Shown piece by piece: positions 20,139 through 31,647 of a DNA stretch of 64,000 nt. The stretch spans positions 88,091,842-88,155,841 of the forward strand of contig CM043953.1 in NCBI GenBank assembly GCA_014529385.2. Direction: 5' to 3'. Under the pieces are notes generated by a model, which saw only the letters and a program-made list of their open reading frames with translations, ran no database searches and was not told where the DNA came from. The position numbers and the translations under genes are program-made. This DNA is from Adiantum capillus-veneris. Taxonomy: Eukaryota; Streptophyta; Polypodiopsida; Polypodiales; Pteridaceae. The number at the start of each line of letters is the position of its first letter. Position 1 is the stretch's first letter.

Positions 20139-21443
20139 TATACTGCTGATGAAGATTTTGCAAGGATCTTTGAACAGTTACAAGAGGGGCAACATCACGA
20201 GCACTACCTCCTCAGAGATGATTTTATGATGATGCATGGCAGACTTTGTGTCACTAGGCCACTGCGACATAAGGTCATGGAAGAGAGTCATGTCCCACCG
20301 TATGCAGGGCATCGTGGCATTGATGCAACAGTTAAAGCGGTAGAGATGTTCTTCTATTGGCCTACCTTGAGGAGAGATGTGGATGCCTTTGTGCGAGCAT
20401 GCATAGTTTGCCAAAAGGTCAAGTTTGACAGGCAAAAGGCACTAGGGTTGTTACAACCACTGCCGATTCCGGATAAGCCATGGGAAAGCATTGCTATGGA
20501 CTTTATCTTTGATCTTTCAAGGACGCCAACAGGGAATGATGGTATATGGACCATTATCTGCAGGTTCAGCAAACAGGCTCATTTTATCCCTGTCAGGAAG
20601 AAGATAAAATCTGATCAGATGGCACGCTTGTTCATGTACAATGTGTTTAAGTACCATGGTATGCCACAATCGATTATCAGTGATCGTGATCCTCGAATGA
20701 CCAGTTTGTTCTGGAGAGGATTGTTTGAGAACATGGGCACTATGCTCAAGTTTTCGTCTTCGTTTCATCCACAAACTGATGGACAGTCAGAAGAGGCTAA
20801 TTCTACTGTCTTAGATCTGCTGAAATGCTATGTGTCAGATAATAAGGGCAAGTGGGAACAGTATTTGCCTATGCTTGAGTATGTGTACAATAATACGGTG
20901 CATTCGTCTACTGGCAAAGCACCTTTTGAGATTGTTGAAGGCGGCAAAAAGGTTCCTCCCATTTTGCATACAAAGGACAAGATCTTTGAAGGAGATCAAT
21001 ATGTTGAGAACATGGATGAGATGTATAAGAAGATTAAAGTTGCCTTGGAGAAGACTCAGGCAAAGCAGAAAAAGGTTGCTGATCGTCACCGTCGTGAATT
21101 GCTTCTATCACCTGGTGACTGGGTTCTGTTAAGGTTCGAAAAGGCAAGGTTAAAGAAGATGAAGGGCAAGGAACGGCTGTTTCCTAAGCTCAGCATGCGT
21201 TACTGTGGGCCTTTTCAAGTGCTTGACAAGGTCAGCGATGTGGCTTACAGGCTGAAATTGCCCGATGCATGGAAGATTCATAATGTGTTTCACGTGAGTC
21301 TTCTAATGGGTGATGTGCCAGAAGATATGCCAGTTGAGGATCAGCCAGAAGTTGAGGAACTTATGAGATCCTGGTACCTAAGCAAGTTTTGGCACATAAG
21401 GACAGAAAAGTTAAAGGACAAGTTGCAAGACGCTATTTGGTGA
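20139..21443 (+). pseudogene. G1 integrase
   Basis: Continues in frame after the TAG at 20,138. The zinc-binding domain is H...H...C..C (HVPPYAGHRG, then CIVCQKVKFD). The catalytic core has the D,D,E residues in AMDFIFDLS, IISDRDPRMTS and PQTDGQSEEAN. The C-terminal part carries a GPF-like block (MRYCGPFQVLDKVSDVAYRL) and KIHNVFHVSLL. It inserts element cDNA into the host genome. The frame is lost at about 21,385, just before the chromodomain. Confidence 0.9.
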
Positions 21444-21624
21444 AGTTCAAGAACTATCCGCCTATGGATGCAAAGTGGATGGAAGAGCATGAGCTATCAG
21501 AGTCACCAAATGTATTGCAGCTTTACCTTGAAGCCTTTGGGTTACAACCTACTTATGCCCCAACCCAACGTGTGCAAAGGAGGGGTAATGATAGAGCTAG
21601 TACATCAAATGTACATATGAGTTG
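21389..21624 (+). pseudogene. G1 chromodomain tail of integrase
   Basis: About 78 codons: RRYLVKFKNYPPMDAKWMEE, then HELSESPNVLQLYLEAFGL. This is the chromodomain that chromoviral integrases carry at the C-terminus, thought to steer insertion toward particular chromatin. It is out of frame with the integrase body by one small indel at about 21,385. The stop is at 21,624. The G2 element at 60,100-60,180 encodes a similar domain. Confidence 0.8.
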
Positions 21625-21791
21625 AGTGCCATAGATGGAAATGGCAAAAGTATGAAGGCCTCATTAAGTCATTTGTATCTATGTATGTTATGACCTTTCT
21701 TGCGGATACATGCGATGATAAAAGAGTGTTAATAGCACAAGATCATCAGTGGCGTGTATTTATGGTATGCAATCGAGGACGTTTGCGATTT

Positions 21792-21804
21792 CAAGAGGGG
21801 GGTA
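21792..21804 (+). other. G1 polypurine tract
   Basis: CAAGAGGGGGGTA directly before the 3' LTR start TGTCACG. This is the plus-strand priming site expected in LTR elements. Confidence 0.8.
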
Positions 21805-23131
21805 TGTCACGAGGACGTGGCAGTTATTAACCATGTCACAAGGATGTGGCTACTGCTAACCTTGGTTGTTGGTTTCTTTCCAATGGGGTTTATTTTATTT
21901 GTTTTGAGACCCTCTTTTTGAAGTAGCAAACGGTCGGACATTGTATGGCCAATGTGAACGGTAGATTCACCCGCAGACGGGCCGCAGACGGGAAGTGGTC
22001 GGCACAGGAATTCGTATGGTAAGAGGATGTCTAGGCTCAGAGCAAGATCATATAGGTCCCCCCGTCGCACTTAGCAAGTTGGTGGATACTAGGAAGTGAA
22101 CTCAATTAAGGCGTAAAGTCAAGGTGGGACTACCAACAAAAAGTATTCGACAGTTGGGCCACATTGCACTTTTGGATGCGGTCCCAATGAGGATAGATGG
22201 TCAGAAGACCAGTGGGAGCCCAACTGAAGCATCTCCTAAAATTTAGGGAACTGCTATTTTGGGCCGTGAAATGTGTTCGCGTCATTACCTCCGGTATGAC
22301 TAGGGGAACATTTTATAACTCTGCCGCAAAGTCAACTGACGTGTCGGTTGGGATATTTTTAAGCGGCGATCCTGAAATAGGAAAATGCTTGTAAATGCGC
22401 CAAGTGTCTCATTTTCATGCACTTGCCTCTTCCAAAAAAATGGGCGCTGAATTTTTAAGCTCGGAAGGCCTCATTATGCAATCTGTCACAGGTTAAGAGC
22501 TATGGAGTGCTTCCGTTCCCTCTCATGTACAGTGTGGTGCTAGGAGTGATGCCCTGCACACTACACACTGCTCTCTCTCTCCCCTACGTGCAGTTATGTG
22601 ATGCCCCACAAGAGGGCTCCTCATTTGATTGATGTACAGCTGTGTGGGTTCATGCTTTCGTGCTGAGGCAAGAGTCTCCTTGAGCAGGAACATGGGTAGC
22701 TAACTGCTACTCCAAAGCAGGCACTGGTGAGGGTCATAACCTCACCATACAGGTGCAAAATCAGCGTTGTGTATGCGCTGTAATTTGACTGTTTTTCAGC
22801 CATACGGACGCCAGGACACTTGGGAATCGTGCCCCACTGGCAGAGGACAGTTAGGGGACTGTTTGGGGCTGAAAACAGGGCAAAAACCAGTAAATACAGC
22901 GTGCTGAATTTACTGTTTTTGGGCAAGAATCAAAGGGTATACGCCAGTGCAAGGGAGTTCTAGCAGGGGAATTGGTTTCGCGCAAGTTTTGGGGCTGTCA
23001 TGCTGTCGAAATTTGGCCAAATCAAATGGTATCTAGGTGGATACACGTGAAGGATTCCCAGGACCTTACCTTGTAATTTACCCTCCTAAAGAATAAAGAA
23101 ATATCGAAAGGGGCGCCAATTTTGGGGGATT
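21805..23131 (+). repeat. G1 3' LTR (U5 side missing)
   Basis: Begins TGTCACGAGGACGT and follows the 5' LTR closely, with an 11-bp duplication (CCGCAGACGGG) near 21,978 and scattered substitutions. The match ends at about 23,131, just after AATAAAGAAATATCG and GGGGCGCCAA. Beyond it the sequence is the leader of a minus-strand G2 element, so the last part of this LTR is absent. Confidence 0.85.
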
Positions 23132-23343
23132 TCAAATCTTGGGTTCTTTATGGCTTATGCCCTATAAGACACAGCGATGAAGACGGGAGTGCGCCCGATG
23201 CGCGATGAAGTAAGGGTGGAAGTGGCTAATAAATCCAGGTTGGAGGGCGAAGATACCTCGAATAAAATTCCAATAGCTCTGTCTGCTCTTTTGTGGGACC
23301 GATATGCTTTCAGAAAAGCACACGCCTGATGCTTTGATACCAC
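23132..23343 (-). other. G2 element leader with primer binding site
   Basis: Minus-strand 5' leader of a Ty3 G2 element. The primer binding site is TGGTATCAAAGC on the minus strand (23,342-23,331), one base from the LTR end, like the TGGTATCAGAGC complement of initiator Met-tRNA. A short open reading follows on the minus strand (HQACAFLKAYRSHKRADR and onward), which may be the start of gag. The element is cut by the G1 junction at 23,131. Confidence 0.65.
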
Positions 23344-23415
23344 TGTCACAAGACGGGCACCACGTGCCAATAGAAAAGAACAGACTAAACAGACTTTTAA
23401 CACCACTAAATACAG

Positions 23416-23459
<44 letters not shown>

Positions 23460-24020
23460 ACACGCGACACGGAGTGGTGGAATTCCACCCCAGAGAGTAT
23501 TAGCCCCAAACCTTGGCGTCCCTTTCAGTATTTCTTTATATTGCATCAACATTGTACAAGCCGGTACTCTAGACTGTGCACCTTCTCCAAGAAGCATGCC
23601 AGAGAATGAGCCCTAACCTCATATTTAAAGGCCCTTGCCTAAAAAGCATTTACAGTGAAAAGCCTTCAAACTCAAAAGCATCTGGATTAAAAGCAAAGCC
23701 AAAAAGCTACCCGCGCAATTTATGGAAATCCGTACAGCTTGCCACGTCATTAGCCAGCACAAAACGCGGAAATCCGTACAACCTGCCACGTCATCATGTC
23801 AACGCAATTTTCGGAAATCTACCACGTCACCAATTTTTGCGTGTGTGCGGGTCTTGCTTTATTTTAATCCTTTATGTCACTTGGGGCCCCATCGGATAGG
23901 GTCCCCATAAGTTGGTAGGACTTCTTCTTCTGTTACTTGTTCTTAGGGTTAGGCCCGTCGGCTGACAGCTGCAAGTTGGCCCCCTTCTTCAGGGTTTTGA
24001 CACGTCAGCAGTTCGTTACA
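23344..24020 (-). repeat. G2 LTR A (5' LTR)
   Basis: 677 bp bounded by TGT and ACA: the minus strand begins TGTAACGAACTGCTGACGTG and ends CCGTCTTGTGACA. It contains U3 repeats with ACGT cores (23,725-23,840), the shared AAAGAAATACTG-type box (23,512-23,540, reversed) and a (GA)n array (23,420-23,457). It sits next to the primer site, so it is a 5' LTR read leftward. It interrupts an L-B LINE whose RT continues at 24,021. Confidence 0.85.
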
Positions 24021-24925
24021 ACACAATATCGTCAGCATACAATAAAAGAGGGATCCATGTCCCTGCAAGCTGAGCACCTCTATCTCCTCCTGTGTCAATA
24101 TAATCAGAGACCTCATCGACATACAGACCAAATAAAGTAGAGGACAATGTGCATCCCTATTTCACTCAGATAGTGGAGTGAACTATGTCAGATATCCCCT
24201 CTGGTGTGCGTACATGACCCTTCACTGAACTGTACAATGCCATAATCCCCCATATCAGTTCTGTGGGTACCCCAATTCCATAAGTCGGCGCATCAATCTG
24301 GCCCTCGGTACTGTGTCAAGCTTTGCGGAAGTCCACAAAGCTGCAATATATCCGTCTACCATGTGCTCGACCCTCCTCAATGATAGCTCTAGCCTCTGAG
24401 TGTAAAGACATGATCCAGTGTGGAGAAACCGCTCATGAAATCAGCCTGTCCAGGTGCCCGTATGGCCATAATTTCTGCCCAACTGCTCAGCCTATGCTCA
24501 AGGATGGATGCATACAACCGTGCCAATGTGTGTCCTACCATGATAGTACGCTAATTCCTCGGCACTGTGGGGTCTCCTGTCTTGAAGATAGGTACAATAG
24601 TAGACAATCTCCAAGACTCAGGAAAGCCCTTGCACATGACACAGTTGAACAACCGTGCAAGCATCTCTGCCAACGAGTCCCCAACATGTATAATGTGCTT
24701 TGCTACCAAACCCTCATGATCCTGTGCCCGTCTGCTCTTCATCCTGTCAATGGCCTCCTTTACCATCTCAGTGGTAAAGAAGGTGCTCGTAGCCGGACAT
24801 GGCTATGGTGGATCTGGTGGTGGTGACTGTCCAGGTACAGTGTATAATGATGCTGCATACTGCCCCCATATCTCCGTAGAAGTAATCACTGGTGGGGAAT
24901 CACTGGTGGGGAATCACTGGTGGAA
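24021..24925 (-). pseudogene. LINE L-B copy 4: N-terminal half of RT
   Basis: Decayed RT on the minus strand from the EN-RT linker to the YADD box, which is cut at 24,021 by LTR A. Recognisable pieces are MVKEAIDRMKSRRAQDHEGL (24,766 leftward) and AEMLARLFNCVMCKGFPESW. A 14-bp unit CACTGGTGGGGAAT is repeated 2.7 times at 24,887-24,924, exactly where other copies have the C homopolymer, and it is followed by a GA array. Confidence 0.8.
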
Positions 24926-25148
24926 GAGAGAGAGAGAGAGAGAGAGAAGAAGAAGAGAATTTTAACGTCGTAGGAAACTATCCCAAGAGACCTTAAAGTT
25001 CGATCCGACGAGGAGAGTTGAACTCAAGACTTGTTATTAGAGAGAAATGAAATGATATATTATCGTCTTCAAAAGGCCAAAATGACCTATGAGACCAAGC
25101 CATTACAACATAGTGAATCTGATACCATGTCCGGAATCAAAAAGAACT

Positions 25149-25198
<50 letters not shown>
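24924..25198 (-). repeat. Stacked LINE tails and a short shared repeat
   Basis: GA array (24,924-24,947), then a block of about 50 bp (24,948-24,996) containing TTTTAACGTCGTAGGAAACT that recurs at 34,931-34,990. After it come an L-B 3'-UTR tail (about 25,035-25,140) and a second (GA)n array (25,151-25,198). No coding potential. Confidence 0.65.
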
Positions 25199-25201
<3 letters not shown>

Positions 25202-27290
25202 AATGAAATGTTATATTAAACGTCTTCCAAAAGCTAAAATGGCCTATGAGACCAAACTAATAGTGGATCTAATACAATGTCTGGGTACAAAAGAAATAAA
25301 AGCTAAAAGCTAAAGCTAAGATGAGCGTCCGAGGATGCGTAGCATCAGGCGCTGTCCGAGGATGTACTGCATCGGTCGCTGAAGAGCATCGTTAATGTCC
25401 GCCTCGTTAAATTGTCGTACTGGACGTCTCCCATACGGTGCTAGAATAGTCCTGATCCTGTGATGGAGCCTCCATCGATGTCTCGAAGACGTGGGTGTCT
25501 AGCTTTCCCAAGCTCAATGGCTGTGTCAGTCAATATACCTCTGGTATAGGTGAACTTTGAAGTCTGATTGAAGCTTGCTCCTCTGATTGCTGAGTCTTTA
25601 CTCTAAAGAAGTCAGTGATCTCCCTCTGTGAAAATGTCCTCAAGAGACTCTCCCTGTGGCTACGCAGCTCTAGCAAAAACAGCCGGAGGCATCTCTAATT
25701 CTGATATCTCATGCTCGAGCCAGTGGTCCAAAGCCCTCTGCGAATAGACAGTGAAAGTGGCCTCGTATCTCATATACTGGACAATGGCATATGTGATATA
25801 ACTATGTCTCTGGCTCTATATTGCACAACTGACAAATCCTGGCCTCTGCTGGTATTCTCCTAAATCTGCCAGTCTCCATCTCTAGCTGATGCGATGATGT
25901 GCACATCTGACCAATAGTGGCTCTCTGTGGAAATCCATCTACCTGCCAAGCTCTCGTGTCGGCTCTGTCCATTCTCTTGGTGTCTAGCTGAATCAAATCC
26001 GGTCTCATAGGCGGGTAATCTCTATCCGTGTGAGGGAGAAGGAGGGTGCATCCAGCGAGTACTGGAAGGGGGGTAGTCTGTCCATACGAAATCCACATAG
26101 CTGAAACCATGATGTCATCTATGCAAACCAACAAGATGTGTGCCCTGTGAGGCAAGCTGTCGAGAAGACTCCAAAGCTAGGCGAGCGTATCTTTTTTTTG
26201 GGAGATCCTTGATATTGTGTATAAAAGAGACAGATCTGGTAAGTGCCTCTATGACCAAAGGGGGAGCAGTACGCTCTGCACGAATAATCTCGTGCAGTAC
26301 AAAGGCCTTGGCCCTAATCATTTGGGAAATCATAGAGACCAGAGGCCTCTCCATACATCTCCATCCATCAGTACTGCCAGCTCAGCTATGATGGTCTAAT
26401 GTTGGTACCCATATCTGCACCCCACAAAGCATAGTTGAAGTAATCAATGTGTCAAATAGCCAGAGCTTCGTTTGAGGTTCCTGAAACTGAATCTGCAAAC
26501 ACACCCTCTCCATGCTCCCCAAAGCTGCATATGCTCTCGTGAGTCTGGTCTCTGCTGCTGTCCTCAAGGAGAACTTTGGACCACTGTAGACCACTCCCAG
26601 ATAAGTGTATGCCTTTGTATACTCAACTGTTTGCTAACCATATGTGAAGGTCAGTGCAGATCGCTTGACCCATTGTTGTATGGTGTTGAACGCAAATCTA
26701 AGATCAACACAATATCATGTGCATAATTGTAATCAGATCCATGTCCCTGCTAGTTGTGCTCCTCTGTCGCCTCCCCTCTCAATGTAATGTTAAACCTCAT
26801 CTACATACAAACCAAACAATGTAGGAGAGAGTGGGCATCCCTGTTTCACTCCAATAGTGGAGTGAATATGCTCAGATAACCCCTCGAGAGTACAAACCTG
26901 CCCCACTATTGTCTTCTATAGAGCCATGACTCCCTAGATCAGCTATGTGGGTACTCCCATCTCTTGTAGTCTTTGCATCAGTCGAGCTCTGGGAACCGCA
27001 TCAAATGCTTTGCGAAAATCCACAAAGGTACAGTAAATCCTCCTATTATGTGATTCTACTTTCCTCAATAACAGCTCGAAGTGTCAGATATGATCAAGAG
27101 TAGAAAAACCCCTCATCAAACATGCCCGGCCTGATACTTGAATGCCTGCTTTCTCTGCCCATCTACTCAGTTGTTGCTCAAGAATGGATGCATACAACCT
27201 CGCTAGCATGTGCCCAATCATGATAGTACGGTAATTCCCGGTATCATGGGGTCTCCTGGCACAATAGTAGACATGCTCCAAGTATTCGAA
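25199..27290 (-). pseudogene. LINE L-B copy 5: 5'-truncated RT and 3' UTR
   Basis: Minus-strand fragment from within RT (GNYRTIMIGHMLARLYASIL at about 27,215-27,274) through the palm and thumb (FSLRTAAETRLTRAYAALGS near 26,575, LVSMISQMIRAKAFVLHEII near 26,330) to the 3' UTR and tail (25,199-25,320). Many stops and small indels. The YADD region (about 26,700) is damaged. The 5' truncation is at about 27,290, next to tandem repeats. Confidence 0.8.
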
Positions 27291-27545
27291 AACAAAAAAA
27301 TGCTTTACAAATGACAGAGATCCACTTGTGCAAACACAAAACATAAAGACATCCAAATACAACGAAATGCTCTCTAGGCCAAAGTCTGCATCGTTCAAAG
27401 GGTTCCGTGTACAATCAAACGCTCCCCAGACCACAGCCTACATCATTCAAAGGTTTCCATCTACAACTAAACACTGCCAGACCGATGCATGTCGTTTAGG
27501 ATTCCAAGTACAACTGAACACTCCCCAGACCCAAGAGGAATAGAA
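27291..27545. repeat. Degenerate tandem repeat, about 60-bp period
   Basis: About four units with the recurring words CTCCCCAGACC, CATTCAAAGG and TACAACT(A/G)AACAC between 27,350 and 27,535. No coding potential. It lies between the LINE truncation point and an LTR. Confidence 0.55.
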
Positions 27546-27689
27546 GATCGTGTGGGCTGTCAAGAAGCCGCCCTTGCACTTTGTACTGGCGGGGAGGAGG
27601 GAGCGTGTGACTGGAATTCAACGCTTCAAGACAAACCACGGCCTAGCAGCTAGAGCGCTACCAAGCAGACAACGACACCCAGTTGGCCT

Positions 27690-29100
27690 CCCAGACTGGC
27701 ACCCCTTTCGGTATTTCTTTATTCTTATTGTACTTGAGAAAAACCTGTAAACTTCTACAAGTTGTCTCACTTATATCGGGCTGAAATTCCCCTACTCTAA
27801 CCCGTTTTCTGCAACATAATCACAGTAGAAGTCTCCACGGACAAAATCCCAAGTAAACATTGACTTTCCACGCACTTTAGAGCACTTTGCAAAACCTGGC
27901 GAGAAATTACAGCACACTAAAATCTTTGTTTTTGGCTTCCAATTTGCGCCAAAACACCTGTTCGGTAATTCCCTAGCTTCCCCGAAGCTCTTGGGACCTG
28001 TAGGCATCAAAACTAACCAAAACCAAAACCCTGCAAAAAATTACAGCAAGCTGTAATTCTCTGTTTTGCGCTCCGATTCGTGTGCCAATCACTTTTCTGG
28101 GTAGCCCTCGAGCTCTCACACCTGTAGGGTCACTTGCCCCTTGAATTAGACGAGATTCCTCACGGGAAATCTCTTTAAACTGTTGTGTACAAGCACCCAA
28201 GGCCTTCCCGAGGCTTTCCTGGCGATATCTTGCCGTTTAGGTGCGAAACCCTAAACCTGCAGGAAAACACAGCAGGCTGTAATTTTCTGTTTCGCATCAT
28301 TTTGGGCAGAGCAAACACGTCTACGCGTGTCTCAGAGGCTCCCACATGCAATGGGACAGTTCCCTTTCCAATCGGACGAGTTTTCACGTGAGAAAACTCT
28401 TTGTTTTTGCATTCCTTCGCGATAGAACTGTGCATCCCTGAAGAGGATTAGCAATTAGCGGATCCGGTTCCGGTTCCTGTACAAAAGGCTCTTGCCTTGG
28501 CAAACGCGCATAAAGCCCCATAATTGTGCATGGTCATCTGAAAAGCCCAACTAGAGGGGCATTACCATATGTGCAAAGGGGAGAGAGAGATGCGCGAGAG
28601 CAAATCGTCGCGCTACATAGACTAAGGGAGAAGGCAAGCTTTCCATTAAAGCTGTGAGCACCTGTACCCATTACTCATACACATTGTAGCACACTTATGA
28701 GCTGAAATCAGCCCCCTCTTGCTAATGCTTCTGGCAATTGCATCTGGAGCCGCCATGTGTCCAGTTTGCCTCTTTTGAGTTAACTTCCTAGTACCCACCA
28801 ACTTATGAGTGTCACGAGGGGCCTAAATGACTTTGAATTTAGCCTAGACACCGCTTGGATTCTTGTGCCGATTGGCCCGACCAAATCGTGGTGACCTTCC
28901 CTTCCAGACTGCGGGTGAAACTCTCGGTCGTCGGCCGTTTCACACTGGTCATAGAATGTCCGGGCATTTGCAACTTCAAAAAGAGGGTCCCAAAAGTTAA
29001 ACATAAATCATGGGAAAGAAACCGACAACTCAAGCTAGCAATTCCCACGTCCTCATGACATAAACCGTGAGGCATCAATGGTTGCAACGTTTAGCTCAAA
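27690..29100 (-). repeat. Diverged G1-like LTR, reversed
   Basis: Aligns by eye with the G1 LTR in opposite orientation. The minus strand near 29,060-28,960 has GGACGTGGGAATTGCTAGC, GGTTTCTTTCC and GACCCTCTTTTTGAAGT, matching 14,870-14,990. CTTCCTAGTACCCACCAACT at 28,784 mirrors 15,122-15,142. The shared AATAAAGAAATACCGAAAGG box is at 27,698-27,726, reversed. Internal repeats with ATTACAGC/GCTGTAAT hairpins lie at 27,900-28,300. No coding internal region is attached, so it is a solo or truncated LTR. Confidence 0.7.
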
Positions 29101-29355
29101 AACTACTAGAAGCTCTGCAAACAATAGGTAGGTTTTGATAAGGATGCTTCGAGAGGATGTCGCGAAGTTCATCAAGGAGGTGTAAGTACTTGGTAGAATC
29201 AAGAAATGCGATCATTTGTCTGTTCTGGTAGAACAGGTTTTCTTGTCAAGATAGCAAACGACGGAAGCTCTAATACCACTATAATCATAGGGGGCACCAC
29301 GTGCCAGCTTAAGAGAGCAAAACTGGAACAAACTTCAGCACTTCAAAAACAATAG

Positions 29356-29357
<2 letters not shown>
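29101..29357 (-). other. G2 leader, primer binding site and LTR U5 fragment
   Basis: The minus strand reads TGGTATTAGAGCTT at 29,278-29,265, close to the initiator-Met primer site. To its right (29,279-29,357) is the U5 end of a G2 LTR with GGCACGTGGTGCC, as in LTR A and C. To its left, the minus strand has MIAFLDSTKYLHLLDELRDI at about 29,197 leftward, perhaps a gag start. The LTR is cut at its (CT)n array, where an L-B LINE tail begins. Confidence 0.65.
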
Positions 29358-29408
<51 letters not shown>

Positions 29409-31595
29409 AATGAAATTTTATATTGAATGTCTTCAAAAGGCCAAAATGACCTATGAGACCAAATTGATACAATCTTGGTAGATCTAATACAGTGTCTGGG
29501 TACATAATAAAATGAAATAAAGTATGAAACTAAAATCATCATCATCAATGCTTGAGGATGTTCGGTATTGCATCGGTCCCTGAAGAGCATCGTCAATGTC
29601 CACCTCTGTAAATAGTCGTACTAGATGTGCGTGCTAGAATAGTCATGATCCTTTGATGGAGCCTCTGTTGAGGTCGTGGTCGTCCTCATAGACGTGGGCG
29701 TCTAGCTCTCCCGAGCTCAATGGCTTTGTCAACTAATATGCCTCTGGTATAGGTGGGCTCAGAAGTCTATTGTGAAGCTTGCTCATCTGACTGTTGAGTC
29801 CCTGCTCTAAAAAAATCAGTGATCTCCCTCTGTGAATGTCTCCCACTACCTGATCTCCTCAAGAGACACTCCCTGTGTCTGCGCAACAAAAACAACCCGA
29901 GGCATCTCTGATCCTGATATCTCATGACTTTAGCCAACAGTCCAAAGCCCTCTCTAAATAGACAATGAAAGCGGCCTCGTCTCTCATAGTAATCGGACAA
30001 TGACAAATGTGATGTAACTCTGATTCTGGCTCTATGTGACACAACTAGCAAATCCTGGCCTTTGCTAGTACTGATGCGATGATATGCGCATCCGACCAAT
30101 AGCACATCGTATCCCATGGGATAAATGAGTGTCCATATAGGCTGGTGTGATCACATATCCATCCTATGTTAGTTGGAAAAGATGCTCTCTATAGAAAGCC
30201 ATCTTCGTGCCCCACTCCTCTGTCGGCTGTATCCATGTGCTCCTGGTATCTAGCTGAGTCAGATCCTTACGTATGAGTCTAGTGATCTATGTCCGTGTGA
30301 GAGATGGGAAGGGTGCATCCAAGGAATACTAGAACGGAGGCAGTCTATCCATGGTGAAACCATGTGACTGAAACCATGATGTCATCCGCCCATACCAGCA
30401 TGTTGTATCCCCTTGTAGCGCTAGCTTACGGGATGACTCAAGGGCAAGCCAAGCATATGTCTCTGGGGAGGTCCCATAAATTGTGCATGAAGGATACTGA
30501 TCTAGTAAGTGCCTCGACTTGTGAACACATCTTCTCCAATCCTCCTAAGGGTGCATAAGCTCTCGTCAATCTAGTCTCTGTTGCTCTCCTCAATGAAAAC
30601 ACAGGTCCACTGGAGACTACCCCAAGATAGGTGTATGCATTTGTATACTCCACCGTCTCCTGGCCATATCTAAATGTGGGTGCTGACTCTTGACCCACTG
30701 TGGTGTGGTGTCAAACACCATAACCTTGGTTTTCCCCAGGTTAACAGACAATCCACTATCATGAGAAAATGTGTACAAAGCATCCAAGTGACGTTGCATC
30801 TCCTCTGGGGAGTTAGAAATCCACACAATATCATCAGCATATAACAATAGTGGGATCCATGTCCCTACCAGTTGTGCTCCTCTATCACCATCCCTCTCAA
30901 TGTAGTCAGAAACCTCACCCACATACATGCCGAATAGTGTAGAAGATAGCGGGCAGCCGTGTTTCACCCCTATAGTGGAGTGAACCAAATCAAAAATCCC
31001 CTCTGGAGTGCGTACCACTGACTTGTATAGATCCATGATCCCCCAAATCAACTCTGTGGTGGGTACCCCCATCTCCTGCAGTCTGCGCATCACTCTAGCT
31101 ATGGGCACTGTATCAAAGGCTTCGCGGACATCCACAAAGCAACAATAGAGCCGTCTCCCATGTGATCTCCCTTACTCAGTAATGGCTCTGAGTGTCAGAA
31201 TATGATCAAGAGTAGAGAAACTTTTCCTGAAACCTGCCCGTACACCCTCTCTCTGTGTCCATCTACTCAACTACTGCTCAAGGATGGATGCAAACAACCG
31301 TGCCAATGTATGTCTAATCATGATAGTGCGCTAGTTCCCAAGCTCCATAGGGTCCCCTGACTTGAAGATAGGTACGATAGTAGACAAACTCCAAGTATGA
31401 GGTAGACCCTCTCACATGGCACAGTTGAACATCACTGTTAGAAGCTCTGCCAGCAGATCTTTGGCATGTATAAAATGCTCTACTACTAGGCCATCGTGAT
31501 CATATGCTCTCCTAGTCCTCATCTTGTCAATGTCCTTCTTTACCATCTCGGTGGTAAAGAAAGCACATGTGTGTGAGCATGGCTCTGGCGGATCC

Positions 31596-31597
<2 letters not shown>
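29358..31597 (-). pseudogene. LINE L-B copy 3: RT, 3' UTR and CT tail
   Basis: Minus-strand ORF2 from just after the EN-RT linker (PCSHTCAFFTTEMVKK near 31,585) to the tail (GA array 29,358-29,405). The best-kept part is 31,135-30,617, with GVKHGCPLSSTLFGMYVGEV and LLLYADDIVWISNSPEEM. The C-terminal zinc motif region lies near 30,000. Frameshifts and stops are frequent. Together with the endonuclease at 32,054-32,865 and an ORF1 piece at 33,541-33,780, it probably forms one LINE split by two LTRs. Confidence 0.82.

Positions 31598-31647
<50 letters not shown>

Larger units (their letters stand above)
14860..23131 (+). mobile_element. Ty3/gypsy LTR retrotransposon G1 (chromodomain-bearing), about 8.3 kb
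   Basis: Plus-strand element with 5' LTR (14,860 to at least 16,180), gag, pol in the order protease-RT-RNase H-integrase-chromodomain, a polypurine tract and a 3' LTR (21,805-23,131). Domain order and the C-terminal chromodomain place it among chromoviruses. By eye the two LTRs differ at roughly thirty sites over about 1.3 kb, which suggests a fairly recent insertion, yet the coding region has several frame breaks. No target-site duplication is found: the 3' LTR is joined to G2 leader sequence and seems to lack its U5 end. Confidence 0.92.
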
